From Bremia lactucae (Eukaryota; Oomycota; Peronosporomycetes; Peronosporales; Peronosporaceae), in contig NC_090619.1 of NCBI RefSeq assembly GCF_004359215.1, positions 3,946,933 through 4,010,932 on the forward strand: a stretch of DNA of 64,000 nt, written 5' to 3'. Below are positions 40,975-51,600 of this stretch, in pieces; within the stretch, counting starts at the first letter, position 1; the number at the start of each line of letters is the position of its first letter. A program made the position numbers and the translations under genes. Under the pieces are notes generated by a model. That model made no database searches, had not been told where the DNA came from, and worked only from the letters and a program-made list of their open reading frames with translations.

Positions 40975-41990
40975 CATAAAGGGGCAACGTTGGTGGGTCG
41001 TCTACGAAGACACCCACTCAACTGCACGCTAAGTGCACGCGCCGCCTTAACACGCCGGCAGCGTCCAATCCCTTAGTCGAAACGCCGACAGCTGCTGCTG
41101 CTGTCGCGTCAACGGGGATTAAGGGTCCATCCCACCTTAACAGTGAGGATGTAGATCCGTCGCTCATTGTCGACTACAATGAGTCGAGACCGTAGCCGCC
41201 ACCTCATAGTAGTGATGCCGACAACGAGCTAATTAGGAAGGATGATGGCGCACTTTTGTCAATCCAAACTTCTCTCATTGCTCATAGTTTGGAGACAGCA
41301 AAATTTACAAATGCTGTCTCGTCGTCTGCGCTGATAGCGCAGCGACCAGCAATGAGAGCGCTGGCCATAGAGGTGCAGCCGCTACTCCGTTGGGTAAAAC
41401 TCCAACGTCTATCGCTCAGACCATTATCCATAATGGTTCTGACATAGAGAATTTTGAGCCTAAAGCTCCGCCGACGACACGTGAACGTGCTCAGTCAGTG
41501 TCACAAGCCAGTCGTTGTGAATGTGGCTATGTGACGGGTGGCATATCACTTATGCCCCCTCCATCTAAATGGCCTCGTTAAAACAGGCCAAGAGCGTCGC
41601 TCCTAGAGCGCGCTCTTCTAGACGCTCATAAATATTATGGCGTTTTTAAATCAAGGAAGGCCCAGGGAAAATCGCTTAGGCGTATTTTCCCGATCCCGGT
41701 CGTGTTGCGTTCAAATGAAATACCCGACCAATACGAGGCGAAATTCACGCGCCGCATTCATCCACATTCCGATGCGATGAAACAGCGGTCGCAGCGAATT
41801 AGTTTCGCCCGCTTGCGTGTGAAAGAAATCATGGGTGGTACTGTAACCCTTGTTTCTTCTCACAACGCAGTCCATTTGAGACGAGCGAAGAGGCCCCAGC
41901 TGGTGCTCCTTTTCATAGGCAACCACCAAGCCGGGCACATCAATCCGTAGGGTATCGATCGTTCCCAAGAATAATAACGCTTCAGGTAAC
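40975..41990 (+). pseudogene. G3 antisense ORF (copy 2)
   Basis: Plus-strand coding remnant opposite to pol. A long Ser/Thr/Ala-rich stretch (NVGGSSTKTPTQ, then TAAAAVASTGIKGPSHLNSE) with one stop near 41192, a shift near 41380 into TPLGKTPTSIAQTIIHNGSD...CGYVTGG, and after 41700 a basic part (VVLRSNEIPDQYEAKFTRR, RSQRISFARLRVKEIMGG). Overlaps the chromodomain end of pol on the other strand. No domain recognised. Copy 1 is at 10190-10745. Confidence 0.5.
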
Positions 41991-42660
41991 CTTTCAATTG
42001 GACGAGGATCTGATACCTTTGCCTCACGGAGCGGTGAGCAAGCAATCTTCCAACAAGGAAGCGTTGATTCCCACCCGCATCCATCAGAGCAGGCGACGCC
42101 CGATAGGAGTGGCGAGATCCCCACCGACTCGCGGCTGCCTAACCTTCGTCCGTTCGGTCGTAGGCGTCAAGCGCTGCCGAACGACGTATTGCGGCTCTCG
42201 AGGGTCAAATCTTGCGACTGACTTCGGATCTTTATGATGTCCAAGCGAAATCACGTCAGGGTTACGAACGTCGGAAGACTCGCTTGGACCTTCTGGAGAA
42301 GATAATGCTGAGGATCCGCGTTACTCGCGTAATGTCCCTCGATCTCCGAGTCCTTTTCGTGGTGGGAGGAGTCGATCGGCTGAACGTTTTTCGCCTTCTC
42401 CGCCCCCCCCCTCACCCGAACGACGCTCGACTCACAGTCGGCGTCATCATAGGTCTCCTTAGACGGATGGAATATGTGATCTCATTTGGGTCTACATACC
42501 GTTTCAGACGACCTACGTAAAATACGGGGTGCGCCTTCATATACGGGGGAAGGGTGTGCCTATATTTAGGTCGCCAACCTCTTCTACCACCGTAAAGGGC
42601 CCAATGAATGTGGCGACAACTTCGTTTTACCTCCAGGTAGTACAGAAACTGCATTTTTAG
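41860..42660 (-). pseudogene. G3 pol C-terminus: GPY/F-type region and chromodomain (copy 2)
   Basis: FYVGRLKRYVDPNEIT near 42490-42540 and the chromodomain at about 41900-42070 (RFLVGRLLAHRSVRQRYQILV, YYSWE, then IDVPGLVVAYEKEHQ in another frame). Frames are broken between them by a Ser/Arg-rich linker. Confidence 0.72.
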
Positions 42661-42670
42661 GTAGAGTAGC

Positions 42671-43098
42671 TGTAACGGGGCACTGCCGACTTGTACTGCT
42701 TCAGTACAAGTGCTTCAGTGCGAGTGGTATCTCACGTCACTTCACGTACAGTAGTACGTGCAGAGGTTGACTCTCTTTAAGCACTTGCTTTAAAGAGGGT
42801 AAAGAGTAAACTGTATTTAATATATTTAATTTCTTCTGTTTCTATTTTTTTAATACTAACTTCACTTTAAACTAATACAACACATGTAATAAAGTCTTAT
42901 CGGTCTCTCTCTTTGCGCGCGTCCAGCGCTGACTGGACCGCGGAGCAAGTAGACAATACCCTATATCTACCAATGGATAAGCTTTTCGAATATAATTATA
43001 TAAAGTTATATTTTTCCAAATATTATCTACTTTTTAGATAATATATTATTTTAACAACCTTTAAGTGTTAGTTTCATTTAACGATACACCCCGTTACA
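42671..43098 (-). repeat. LTR2, 3' LTR of G2 copy 3
   Basis: 428 bp, TGTAACGGGG to CCCCGTTACA. The second of the two tandem CTG-CTT-CAG hairpins has lost one arm here (near 42705). Interrupts G3 copy 2. Confidence 0.9.
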
Positions 43099-43227
43099 TC
43101 CCCTCCCTTAAACGACAATCACTCTGAATGTCATTAAATAGAGTAGTCACTAAAAGACCACTTGATTGAAGACGATGTTAACTGGTCAGAACCATCATTT
43201 TAATTTTATCGCATACTTAAAAAGTCC

Positions 43228-44429
43228 ATGCGGTATGCGAATAGTGCAGCGCCTTCGGCTGCGGTATATGCAGCCGCGAGCGACGCATTATTGTCTCTTG
43301 CGGCAGACATTTCGTCTGCCGTAGTATCATCTTCTCCGGCAACATTAAATATTGCGGTTGCACGTGGTGAGTCACCACGCGAATGCGACCCCTCTTTGAA
43401 GGTCGACTATTGAATGCGAGTCGGACGAGATGGCCGACTCGAAGAGAGTGAAACAGTCGCCTGAACGTCGTCAGGGGACTGACTATGAGCCTTTAAATGA
43501 GGGGGCTCAATCAGATGCACGTGCTGGTAGCATTCGCTAAAGCATGTCTGGTTCCAGCGACAAGATGAATCCTCATCGCCAGCACCGTCTCCCGTGCCGT
43601 CACCAGCAAATATAACTGCGCGTGGTGATGACGATGGCGTAAGCCATCGAATTTAAAGTTCTTGTGGTACCCCTGCTTCAGCGGGTACCACTCGAGTAGC
43701 GTAGACAATAAAATGTCTCGTCTTGCTCCCTGAGAACAAGCCGTGGCTTTTGCACGAGCGGCTAATCAATAGCTTGTCTGGAGAGACTACTTCTCACAAT
43801 AAATATCCATTTTCTATCGCGACAAACCTCATGGCCTTGATCCCAGCGCGAAAAGCTTTGGGGCTGAGAAATATTTTTATCTCGATACTTTTCTTAAGCA
43901 TCGATGGTATGCTGACAACAACAAGCGAGATAAAATCTCGCTGATGCAAGCCCGGAGCGCGTTTATTCGCAGTGTCAAAGACATTAGACGCGAAGCCTGG
44001 CTTCAAAGATTTAATGCGATTCGCGTTAATTTTGAGAAACGAACTCCAACCGGTGCAAGGTATAAATTGCATCGGTCGTCTCGTGAGGCAGGATTTCCAT
44101 GCCGGGGTGATTCCTGTCCGTGTTGTGTTGACAACACGAAACGAGTGAAAGGAGGGGTGTATTCCCTTTCTTCGTTCTGGGGAAGGGCTCGCATCTCTAT
44201 CAAGATACGCGATGCGATTGACGTTTGCAATCGATTTACAGGCGCCAGGGGCGCGTGTTCTCCGATGGACCTTCTGATTCATCGGATGGGTCTCGTCATA
44301 CTGACGGACGAGGCTCTCATAGTCAACAACCAGCTGGGAACCTCGTTCCCAGCTGTCATGCGAAGGTGGATAACCGCGCCAGTGAACCAGATAACTCGTT
44401 CGCTACCCCTTTATATCACGGTGGTTTAA
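43228..44429 (+). pseudogene. G2 antisense ORF (copy 3)
   Basis: Mirror of 36841-38043, roughly 97% identical. ATG 43228 (MRYANSAAPSAAVYAAAS), TGA at 43411, broken middle with a Pro/Ser stretch near 43570-43640, then one open frame from about 43800 to 44429 containing DPSAKSFGAEKYFYLDTF, RSVKDIRREAWLQRFNAIR and CRGDSCPCC. Three stops between 43733 and 43800 are shared with copy 2. Function unknown. Confidence 0.55.
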
Positions 44430-45010
44430 GAATACATTTCACAAGGAAACGTTGACCACCGTGGGAATCCATCAATGGTTGTGGTGAAGGAGGAAAATTT
44501 AGAACCGAACCGTGTGTCGAATCTAGAGTCGAAGATTGACAAACTCGATCGCTACCTCCATGTATTGGAGGAGAGTCTTGTATACGAGCGCGGAAACGTC
44601 ACGTCACTCGTAGGAGCAGAAGGTGCAAGCTCACTATATCGAACGGTTAGGAAACCGTTTGAAGAGTGCGTACTCCATGGAGTAAGAACGAAAATTTCAC
44701 GCTCTTCGTGATGAGCTGTCGTCAGCTTCTCGCGGTTTCGAGGAGCTTCGGACTCGATATGAGAATCTCCAGATTTAACATGAGAATCTTGGTCGTGACC
44801 ACAAGAATCTCTTAGGGATTCTTGAAAAGGGTGGTCAGATCCGTCTTCGGAAAAAACCGCGTTCTGATGGTACGGGCGGAGCCGACCAACGTAAAACGGA
44901 GGATGCGTTCGCATCCTGCGTGGAAATTCTATTGTGTACGCATTGCCTCGGCGATGCAGTACACGGAATGTTTCAATGAACTTGGGAAGTAGCTTACACA
45001 TTAGTGACTA
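44270..45010 (-). pseudogene. G2 pol C-terminus: chromodomain and GPY/F-type region (copy 3)
   Basis: Chromodomain interval at about 44280-44460 in shifted frames. The open stretch 44552-45001 reads FIETFRVLHRRGNAYTIEFP and FYVGRLRPYHQNA followed by an Asp/Ser/His-rich linker. The plus-strand ORF at 44475-44711 on the same bases is coiled-coil-like but probably a shadow. Confidence 0.75.
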
Positions 45011-45350
45011 CACGCTTAGGTAAGTTTATCGGAGAGAGTAGTACTAGGTCATTAATTAAAAATGAAAGAACATTTACTCTTCCATGTTTGTCTGCGTTCC
45101 GTCTCTGACGGCCCACTGCGTTAGCAATGGAATTCCGTACGAAAAGGATTACTGATTCTCGAGCCAGCAGAAATTCCTCTGCTGACTCATTTGATTTGTC
45201 TTTCCAATGCGCTTTGTGCGCAAGGCCACGAGATTTTTCTCATCTTCGACAGAGATTGCTTCGACATCGACATCATTCGCGTCGTTGGTAACTTCGACCC
45301 GTGATAAGCATGAGCCAGAAATGGTTTGCTCGTGCGAGTCCCCCCCCGTC
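45011..45350 (-). pseudogene. G2 integrase-chromodomain connector (copy 3)
   Basis: Counterpart of 35961-36270 without its tandem duplication. Short open stretch 45149-45352 (DSHEQTISGSCLSRVEVTND...). No domain of its own. Confidence 0.6.
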
Positions 45351-45353
45351 AAA

Positions 45354-46270
45354 CTAAGAGGATCCCTCTAATTGGGTGGGTATACGTGGATGGCGTAAGC
45401 CATCCACGAAGAACGGTGTATGCGTTGTAGATGCATGCACCGAATTATTGATGGCGAATTCGACCATCGGAAAAAACTCGCTCCAATTCGGATACGGTTG
45501 GACGTAACCTCGAAGTATCTTTTCGAGGACGCGATTTACGCGTTCCATCTAACCATATGTCTCTGGATGATCAGAAGTTGACATAGTCAGCCGTTTTTTG
45601 AGAGATCGGAACACGGATTGCCAAAACTCCGCCGTAAACCATGGACCTCTATCGGAGACCACTTCGCGGGGTAAACCGTGGAGTTTGAATACCGTATCAA
45701 TAAAGACACGGGCACAGCCCGGAGCTGTGATCGACTCTGGTACTGCAGCAAGATAACCATCTTGGTAAATCTGTCTACAAAAACAAGAATTCCATTGTTT
45801 TTGTGATCACCTTCGGGAAATCCGAAGCCATAGTCCATAGATACGGACTGCCAACATTCTGCCGGAAGTTGTAGAGGTGCACGGGATGAAGGCTTCACCC
45901 GTTGACATACCTCCCAAGCACGAATGTACTTTCACACGAACTGATACCGGCGGGGCCAGAAAAGTCGCGACTTACTGTGAGATAAGTTTTCTCACGTCCA
46001 TGATGCCCACTTTTGGTGCATCGTGACACTCATACATGATGCGCAAGCGCAAATCATTGTGAGTTAGGACGACGACACGTGGGGTGTCACCGGCAACGGC
46101 TGTGTAATACAGTAATCCGTTGCGCGTTGTGTATCGATCGGATGACGATCGATGTAAAGTCGGTAAATATCTAAAAGATTTATTGGATGGATTTATTAGA
46201 TGACTAATTAAACGCAGAAGTCCTATCTTCTGTGTAGGCTTTCTTAATGTCATCAAACAAGTTGATGACG
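45354..46270 (-). pseudogene. G2 integrase (copy 3)
   Basis: MERVNRVLEKILRG (Glu region) and FPMVEFAINNSVHAS at 45440-45548; VSMDYGFGFPEGDHKNNG (first Asp) at 45795-45850; the second-Asp segment near 45650 has VHGLRRSFGN in place of the usual SDxxPRF text through indels. The zinc region near 45900-46030 has lost part of its His pair. Confidence 0.8.
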
Positions 46271-46790
46271 GAACACTCGTAATGAATGTTGCAACAGTGG
46301 GATTATTTTCACTGTTGGAGTACGCGGCCGACTAGAAATCGGGTCGGCGTAATAACGCATCAGCGACGACGTTAAGTCGTCCTGATTTATATTCCACGGA
46401 GAAATTATACTCCGCAAAGAAGGATAGCCAACCTCGTCATTCTTTGTGAGAGGTGTGGGTTGTTTGAGGCCGTGCGAAATGACGCATGGTCCGTATATAC
46501 GATGAACGGTCTATTTTCGAGGAGATATACCCTAAATTTAGCCAGTGCATATTTCATGGCAAGAAATTCCTTGTCATGCACTGGGTAATTGCGTTCAGCT
46601 AGTTGCAGCTAACGCGATTCGTAACAGACGACGCGCTCCGCGCCGTCCGTATCGTATTGCATTAACGCACAGCCGATTGCCAAATCGCTGGCGTCACAGA
46701 CCACATGGAATAATCTGTTTTGATCTGCAATCGCAAAGATGGGTGGTTGCATCAAAATTTGCTTGATACCTTTAAAGGAACGTTGACAAT
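46271..46790 (-). pseudogene. G2 RNase H (copy 3)
   Basis: Minus-strand match to 34580-35060: VCDASDLAIGCALMQYDTDG-type text at 46640-46700, the HDKELLAMKYALAKFRVYLL segment near 46510-46590, and the ADALLRRPDF-type end near 46340-46370. Several frameshifts; no open frame above 60 codons. Confidence 0.72.
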
Positions 46791-47640
46791 CAGCGTTTTA
46801 TACCCATTTCTCGTCTAATTTTAAGAAACGAGAGAGATGAACTGTCATCTCGGCATAATTGCGTGAGTACTTGTGCAAGTACGCCCGCTAGCCCAAGAAA
46901 CTTTCTAAGTCCCTTGACATCGACTGGAACTGGCCAGTCGGTAATTGCCTTGATCTTTTCGGAATCAGAGCGAAGCCGTGTTTTCCGACGATGCACCGAA
47001 AAAATGGTATTTGGCTTGCAGCGAATATGCACTTCTTGAGATTTGCGTCCAACTTATGCTTTCGCATATGTGCAAGACCTAAGGAACGTGAGTTTTGTGA
47101 ACTTCCTCGTCCACCTTTCCGTCCATGGCCCGGCTATGGACGAATACATCGTCAAAATAACTCGGTGCGAATTCTCGCACCGGTCTTAACAGATTCGTTA
47201 CGCGTCTGTTGAATATTGCAGGGGTGTTACTAAGCCCCTATGGCATTATTAGCCATTCCCAGAGCATCCCACTGGGAGTGCTCACTGCTGTGTACGGGAT
47301 GTCCCGTTCAGGCATAAGGATATGATAAAATCCATCCATCAGATCCATGGACGAAAAAATGGTACTCTTAGACATACCATCTATGATTACTTCTTTTCTA
47401 GGTATCGGTGTTTGAGCCGGTACCGTTCCCAGCATGCAGTTTATTGAATGCATGCACTATCCACAACTCTCCTGTGGCCTTTTGCACACAGAAGGTCGGA
47501 GAGCTATGTGGGGAGGTTGACTCCCTCACATGGCCCGCTTTTACTCGATCGGTAAAGAATTTATCGATCGCAAGTACTTGTTCACGAGGCAGTGGCCACT
47601 GCTTCATGACACAGTACTTCGAGCCCGGTTTGAGCTCGAT
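46790..47640 (-). pseudogene. G2 reverse transcriptase (copy 3)
   Basis: The order on the minus strand is KYCVMKQWPLPREQVLAIDKFF (47398-47607), FSSMDLMDGFYHILMPERD (motif A), TPSGMLWEWLIMP (47238-47280), a YFDD-type motif C near 47150-47165 in another frame, then SEKIKAITDWPVPVDVKGLRKFLGL at 46890-46970. RT is missing its first residues because the deletion joins it to the gag start. Confidence 0.82.
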
Positions 47641-47788
47641 CTCATTCGTTCAACCGCACTCCTTTCTATGTCACTTAGAAAAGAGTACCTATCACGCGAA
47701 ACGTGATGGGTATTTTCATTATCATCTAACAAGGACATTTTAGATGATGGAACTGTGGTCTTTGGACGGACTACAAAGTGCTACCAGG
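47641..47788 (-). other. G2 copy 3 leader and deletion junction
   Basis: The 5' leader (47646-47788) ends at the gag initiation region and joins RT at 47641-47645 through the shared word ATGAG (CTCAT on plus). The primer binding site is at 47770-47786 in minus orientation. Confidence 0.78.
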
Positions 47789-48226
47789 TGAAACGGGGTA
47801 CTGCCGACTTGTACTGCTTCAGTACAAGTCCACTTCGCACTGCTTCAGTGCGAGTGGTGCCTCACGTCACTTCACGTACACTAAGTACGTGCAGAGGAAG
47901 ACCCTTTTTAAAACGCTTGCTAAAAAGAGGGTTAAAAGATAACCGTAATTAATATAATCAAGTACTTCTGTTTTCTATCTATTTAGACTAACTTAATTTA
48001 ATACTAATACTAAACATGTGATAAAAGTCTTTATCTGTCTTTCTCTTTGCGCGCGTCCAGCGCTGGCTGGACCGCGTAGCAAGAGATATAATGGTCTAAA
48101 TCTACCAATGGATAAGCTTTCCTGCTATTACTCTGTAAAGTAATATTCTCCAAATATTTTCTATCTTTTAGATAATATATTCGTTAACAACCTTCAAGTA
48201 TTCATAAAACGATACACCCCGTTACA
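47789..48226 (-). repeat. LTR2, 5' LTR of G2 copy 3
   Basis: 438 bp, TGAAACGGGG to CCCCGTTACA. Both tandem hairpins are intact: 47806-47830 (11-bp perfect stem, 3-nt loop) and 47831-47857. Right flank CCTTC runs into an inverted LTR1. Confidence 0.9.
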
Positions 48227-48464
48227 CCTTCCTAAGGCTTGCGCATTGATCTGTTGAAATAGAAGCCTTTCTAAGGTATATATTATTGGGCACTAGTTGC
48301 CACTTGGTTCTACGAACCCTTGAATCTCTTGAACTAGGGATCATTACCTTTTATAGCTTGTACGGCTCCCTGGGTTGTTATACCCATTAATTCTATAAAA
48401 CTAGAAGACTCTCTGAGTCGAAAAGTCTTCCTGTGACTTTAGGAGCGATGTAGCTCCGCTACAT
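48227..48464 (+). repeat. LTR1 partial (left half, inverted)
   Basis: 238 bp of LTR1 in the orientation opposite to 38617-38866, from its GAAGG site (CCTTC on plus) to its TACA end. The two pieces together make one complete LTR1. The last 21 bases are repeated with one change at 48479-48499. Confidence 0.85.
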
Positions 48465-48510
48465 CCTTTTGACTAAATGAGCGACGTAGCTCCGCTACAA
48501 TGAAGGTGGG

Positions 48511-49150
48511 GTGGCTTGGTTACTTCACGTACATGTCTCCGTTGTCGACGGTCCGAATGCAGTAAAGGAGCAGCAAGCGCACGCCGCGATCGCGCTAAAT
48601 CTGAGTGACGCGCATTTGATGCACACTATCGATGCGACGACGGCGGAAGAGGCGTGGGGAAGGTTGGCGAAGTTTCATCGCACCCAAGAAATGGCGAATC
48701 GACTTTGGCTGATGGAAAAGTTTACCTCGTTCAAGTACGCAGCTTCATGCATCAGTGGCCACGAGACAGAGCTTGAAGATCTAGTGATGAATATGAAGCG
48801 CTTACTGTGAGCCAAGTGAAGAGGACGTATTTGCGGTGATGCTGAGGAGTCTGCCTTCAAGCTACGAGCGCTTAGTGCAGGCGTTTCGCACGTCGGTGTC
48901 AAGTTTTAATTTCAGTGACCTCGTGAGCAAGTTTATTGCTGAGGAAGTGCGGCATAAGGACACGGCACGTGTAGAAGAAGCAAGGGCTCTTTACACAAGC
49001 AAGAGAAACGGCAAGTAGCACCCGAAGAAGAAACAAGAACGGCGTGCCAAAAGACCGTCAGGAGCTTGTTTCAACTGTGGCAAGGTCGGCCACTATGCTA
49101 GAGATTGCCGTTTAAGTCGTGGACCAAGAAAAACATGACAAGGAGGATAC
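48511..49150 (+). pseudogene. copia A gag with zinc knuckle
   Basis: Gag core (UBN2-like) at 48511-48810 (EQQAHAAIALNLSDAHLM, AEEAWGRLAKFHRTQEMANRL), then in the next frame LPSSYERLVQAFRTSVSSFNFSDLV at 48846-48920. After a TAG near 49016 comes the CCHC knuckle CFNCGKVGHYARDC at 49067-49108. One frameshift near 48810 and one stop. Confidence 0.85.
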
Positions 49151-49627
49151 GACCACTTCAACGCCACATTTAATGCTAGCACATGGTCCGTCAGCGGCAG
49201 CTGGGTAATGGACAGTGGCGCATCTGCACACATGTGCAAGGTCCGGAAAGCTTTGGTAGAGTACAAGGAAGTGTGTCAGGAACGCAGTATATCAAGCGCG
49301 AACAGTAATGTGAAGCTCAAGGTCATCGGCCATGGGACGGTGAAGCTACGCGTTTGGACCGGGCATGCGTGGATCGATGCTCGCCTCGTGAACACTCTCC
49401 ATGTTGCAGATCTGTCCAAGAATCGTTTTTCGCTTATGGCTGCATCAGCGCGAGGAATAACAGTGGAGATCACACGCAACGAGTGCGTCGTAAAGCGGGG
49501 CGGGACATCAGTTGCTATTGGAAGGAAGCAGGGCTTCCTGATGCACCTCAACGTTGAGGTTGGTGCGGAGTGCCACGTAGCCGAGTGCGAGCTATGGCAC
49601 AGAAGACTGGGTCGTTCGGAACGATAA
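49150..49627 (+). pseudogene. copia A protease and pre-integrase region
   Basis: Active site DSGAS in WVMDSGASAHMC at 49205-49240, open to 49627; flap-like region RVWTGHAWIDARLVNTLHV; ends with the GAG-pre-integrase motif ELWHRRLGR. The protease is uninterrupted. Confidence 0.85.
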
Positions 49628-50664
49628 ATGCTATGATCAGGGACGAAAGGATCAAAGGGGCGGAAATTTTAAACCGACGTCTTATGTGATGTATGCGCGA
49701 CATCGAAGCAAGTGCGCAATTCATTCAAGGCAAGCGAGGAAGACAAGGGACTCAGGGAGAGTGCGCGTTTTGACGGTATCGTGTGCTCTTTGCTTAGACG
49801 AATCACTCCAGCTTCAACACCCGGCTTCAAGTACATTGTGAGCTTCATCATGATAAAGAGCCGGCACGTGACGGTTTGCCCGTTGCGAATGAATAGTGAA
49901 GTCGTGAGCGCGTACACAAGGTTTTACCGGGAGATCAAGATAGCGTCTGGGAATAAGATCAAGGTCATTCGAAGTGACAACGGTGGCGAGTATCAAAACG
50001 CGCAATAAACAGTTTCTGCAAGGAGCAGATCATCAAGCAAGAGTACACAGTTCCATACAATCCTGAACAGAACGGCATGGCAGAGGGCATGAATCGAACT
50101 CTACTAGAAATGACGCGCTGCATGCTTAAGGACAGCGGTCTCGACAAGACGTACTGGTGCGAAGCTTTAATGACAGCGGCAGACATTCGGAATGTGATTC
50201 CGAACTCATTGAACAAGAACTCAAGTCCATACGAGATGGTGTTCAAGCGAAAGCCGCGCATCGATCATATGCGCGTGTTTGGTTCACAATGCTACGCGCA
50301 ACTGACGAACGAGAAGCGAAAGAAGCTGGACGATTCGGGCGTGAAGTGTTATTTCCTTGGTTCTGCAAAAGATCACAAGGCGTATCGACTACTTAACGCG
50401 GATGATGGCTCGATCATGGTTTCAAGAAGCGTGACATTTGCTGAACATTCCATCTCGAAGGGAATAAAAAAGGAAGACGATCGAATTATCGACATCATTG
50501 AAGATGAAGAAAATTTGGAGACGTCGACACTTGACGACAATGGTGTGAAAGTTCCAGAAAATGATGAAAGGCTTCGGACTCCACCACTTATTGCTTGCCG
50601 TGATCCGATTCGTGGTAGCCAAAACGAGTCTAGTGTGCAAGGTCAGGTTCCTACTCGAGCATGA
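49628..50664 (+). pseudogene. copia A integrase
   Basis: Zinc-region remnant near 49690-49740, core with PGFKYIVSFIMIKSRHVTVCPL, second catalytic Asp in RSDNGGEY at 49972-49995, stop and frameshift at 50006, then the Glu region GMAEGMNRTLLEMTR at 50075-50120. The first Asp segment is read as RFDGIVCSLL in a damaged context near 49770. The C-terminal part is open to 50664 (NKNSSPYEMVFKRKP, RVFGSQCYAQLT, a GKK-type region and an acidic tail). Confidence 0.85.
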
Positions 50665-50679
50665 AGCACGCCCGGAAGA

Positions 50680-51600
50680 GACGGCGAAGAAGAGTGGATG
50701 GTGCGACTAATTTGAAAGAAACGCGGTGTGGTGCGCTAAGAACAAGAGTTCCTCAACCTACGCCGCGGTTACTCCAATTCGGACGATTTTGAAGGAAAAT
50801 TCGACTCGTTTTATTTCTTTGTTGCAGATGGTGATGGAGAACAGCTTCGACGTACGATTAAGTAATGATGAGTAAGAACAAGAAACAGTGGCTGGAAGTG
50901 ATGAAGAGCGAGATGCAGTCACTCGACGAACATAAAACGTGGACGCTACTAAACATGCCACCGGATAAGAAGGCTGTAGGATGCGATTGGATATTTCGGA
51001 TCAAGCGCTACTCAAGTGGAAATATTGTAAAGTACAAGGCACGATTAGTTGCGAAAGAATTTACGCAGCGACCTGGGATCGACTTCGTCGAGACTTTTGC
51101 GCCAGTGGCACGCAAAGAGTCAATCAATACGGTGTTGGCAATTGCAGCTGCTGAAGACTTGGAGGCAGAAAATGTCGACGTTGATGCCGCATTCTTGTAT
51201 TGAGAAGTTAATAGGAGATCTACATGGACCAACCCGACGGTTTTGACGATGAACAAAATCCGATGAAGAAGTGTTTGCTGCAGAAAGCGCAAGCAAGCGG
51301 CGCGGCAGTGGTACAGCAAGCTAAATCAGCATCTGGAGAACCAAGAATTTAAATGCACTTCAGCAGATCCTTGTGTGTTTATTCGAGCGTCAAGCGGCGA
51401 ATACAGCATCATCGTTATTTACGTGGACGACGTAATGCTGTTTAGTAAAACTAAGGAGCACATCACGGACATTAAGAGTGCGCTTAAGCAAGAGTTTAGC
51501 CATAAGGAGCTTGAGATGTCAAGTTCTGATTGGACATCGAGATTTACCGCAAGCGCGACGAATACTTGATCAAAATAAACCAGAAGGCATACATCAGGCG
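50680..51600 (+). pseudogene. copia A reverse transcriptase
   Basis: Fingers: QWLEVMKSEMQSLDEHKTW at 50883-50940, WIFRIKRYSSG, KARLVAKEFTQRPGIDFVETFAPVAR. Motif A is in NVDVDAAFLY at 51173-51200, followed by a stop. Motif C YVDDVML at 51420-51440 is intact. Two frameshifts between. Confidence 0.85.

Larger units (their letters stand above)
40732..42670 (-). mobile_element. G3 Ty3/gypsy 3' end (copy 2)
   Basis: Probable end of a G3 LTR (to about 40830), polypurine tract (minus strand GGGAGGATGGTGGG, about 40834-40846), antisense ORF region on plus, chromodomain and GPY/F-type region on minus. Cut at 42670 by the 3' LTR of G2 copy 3. Confidence 0.68.
42671..48226 (-). mobile_element. G2 Ty3/gypsy element, copy 3 (both LTRs, internal deletion)
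   Basis: Minus-strand, 5.6 kb: 3' LTR 42671-43098, polypurine tract, antisense ORF on plus, chromodomain, integrase, RNase H, RT, a deletion junction at 47641, 5' leader, primer binding site, 5' LTR 47789-48226. Gag and protease are deleted. Flanks do not match (GTAGC left, CCTTC right). Confidence 0.88.
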
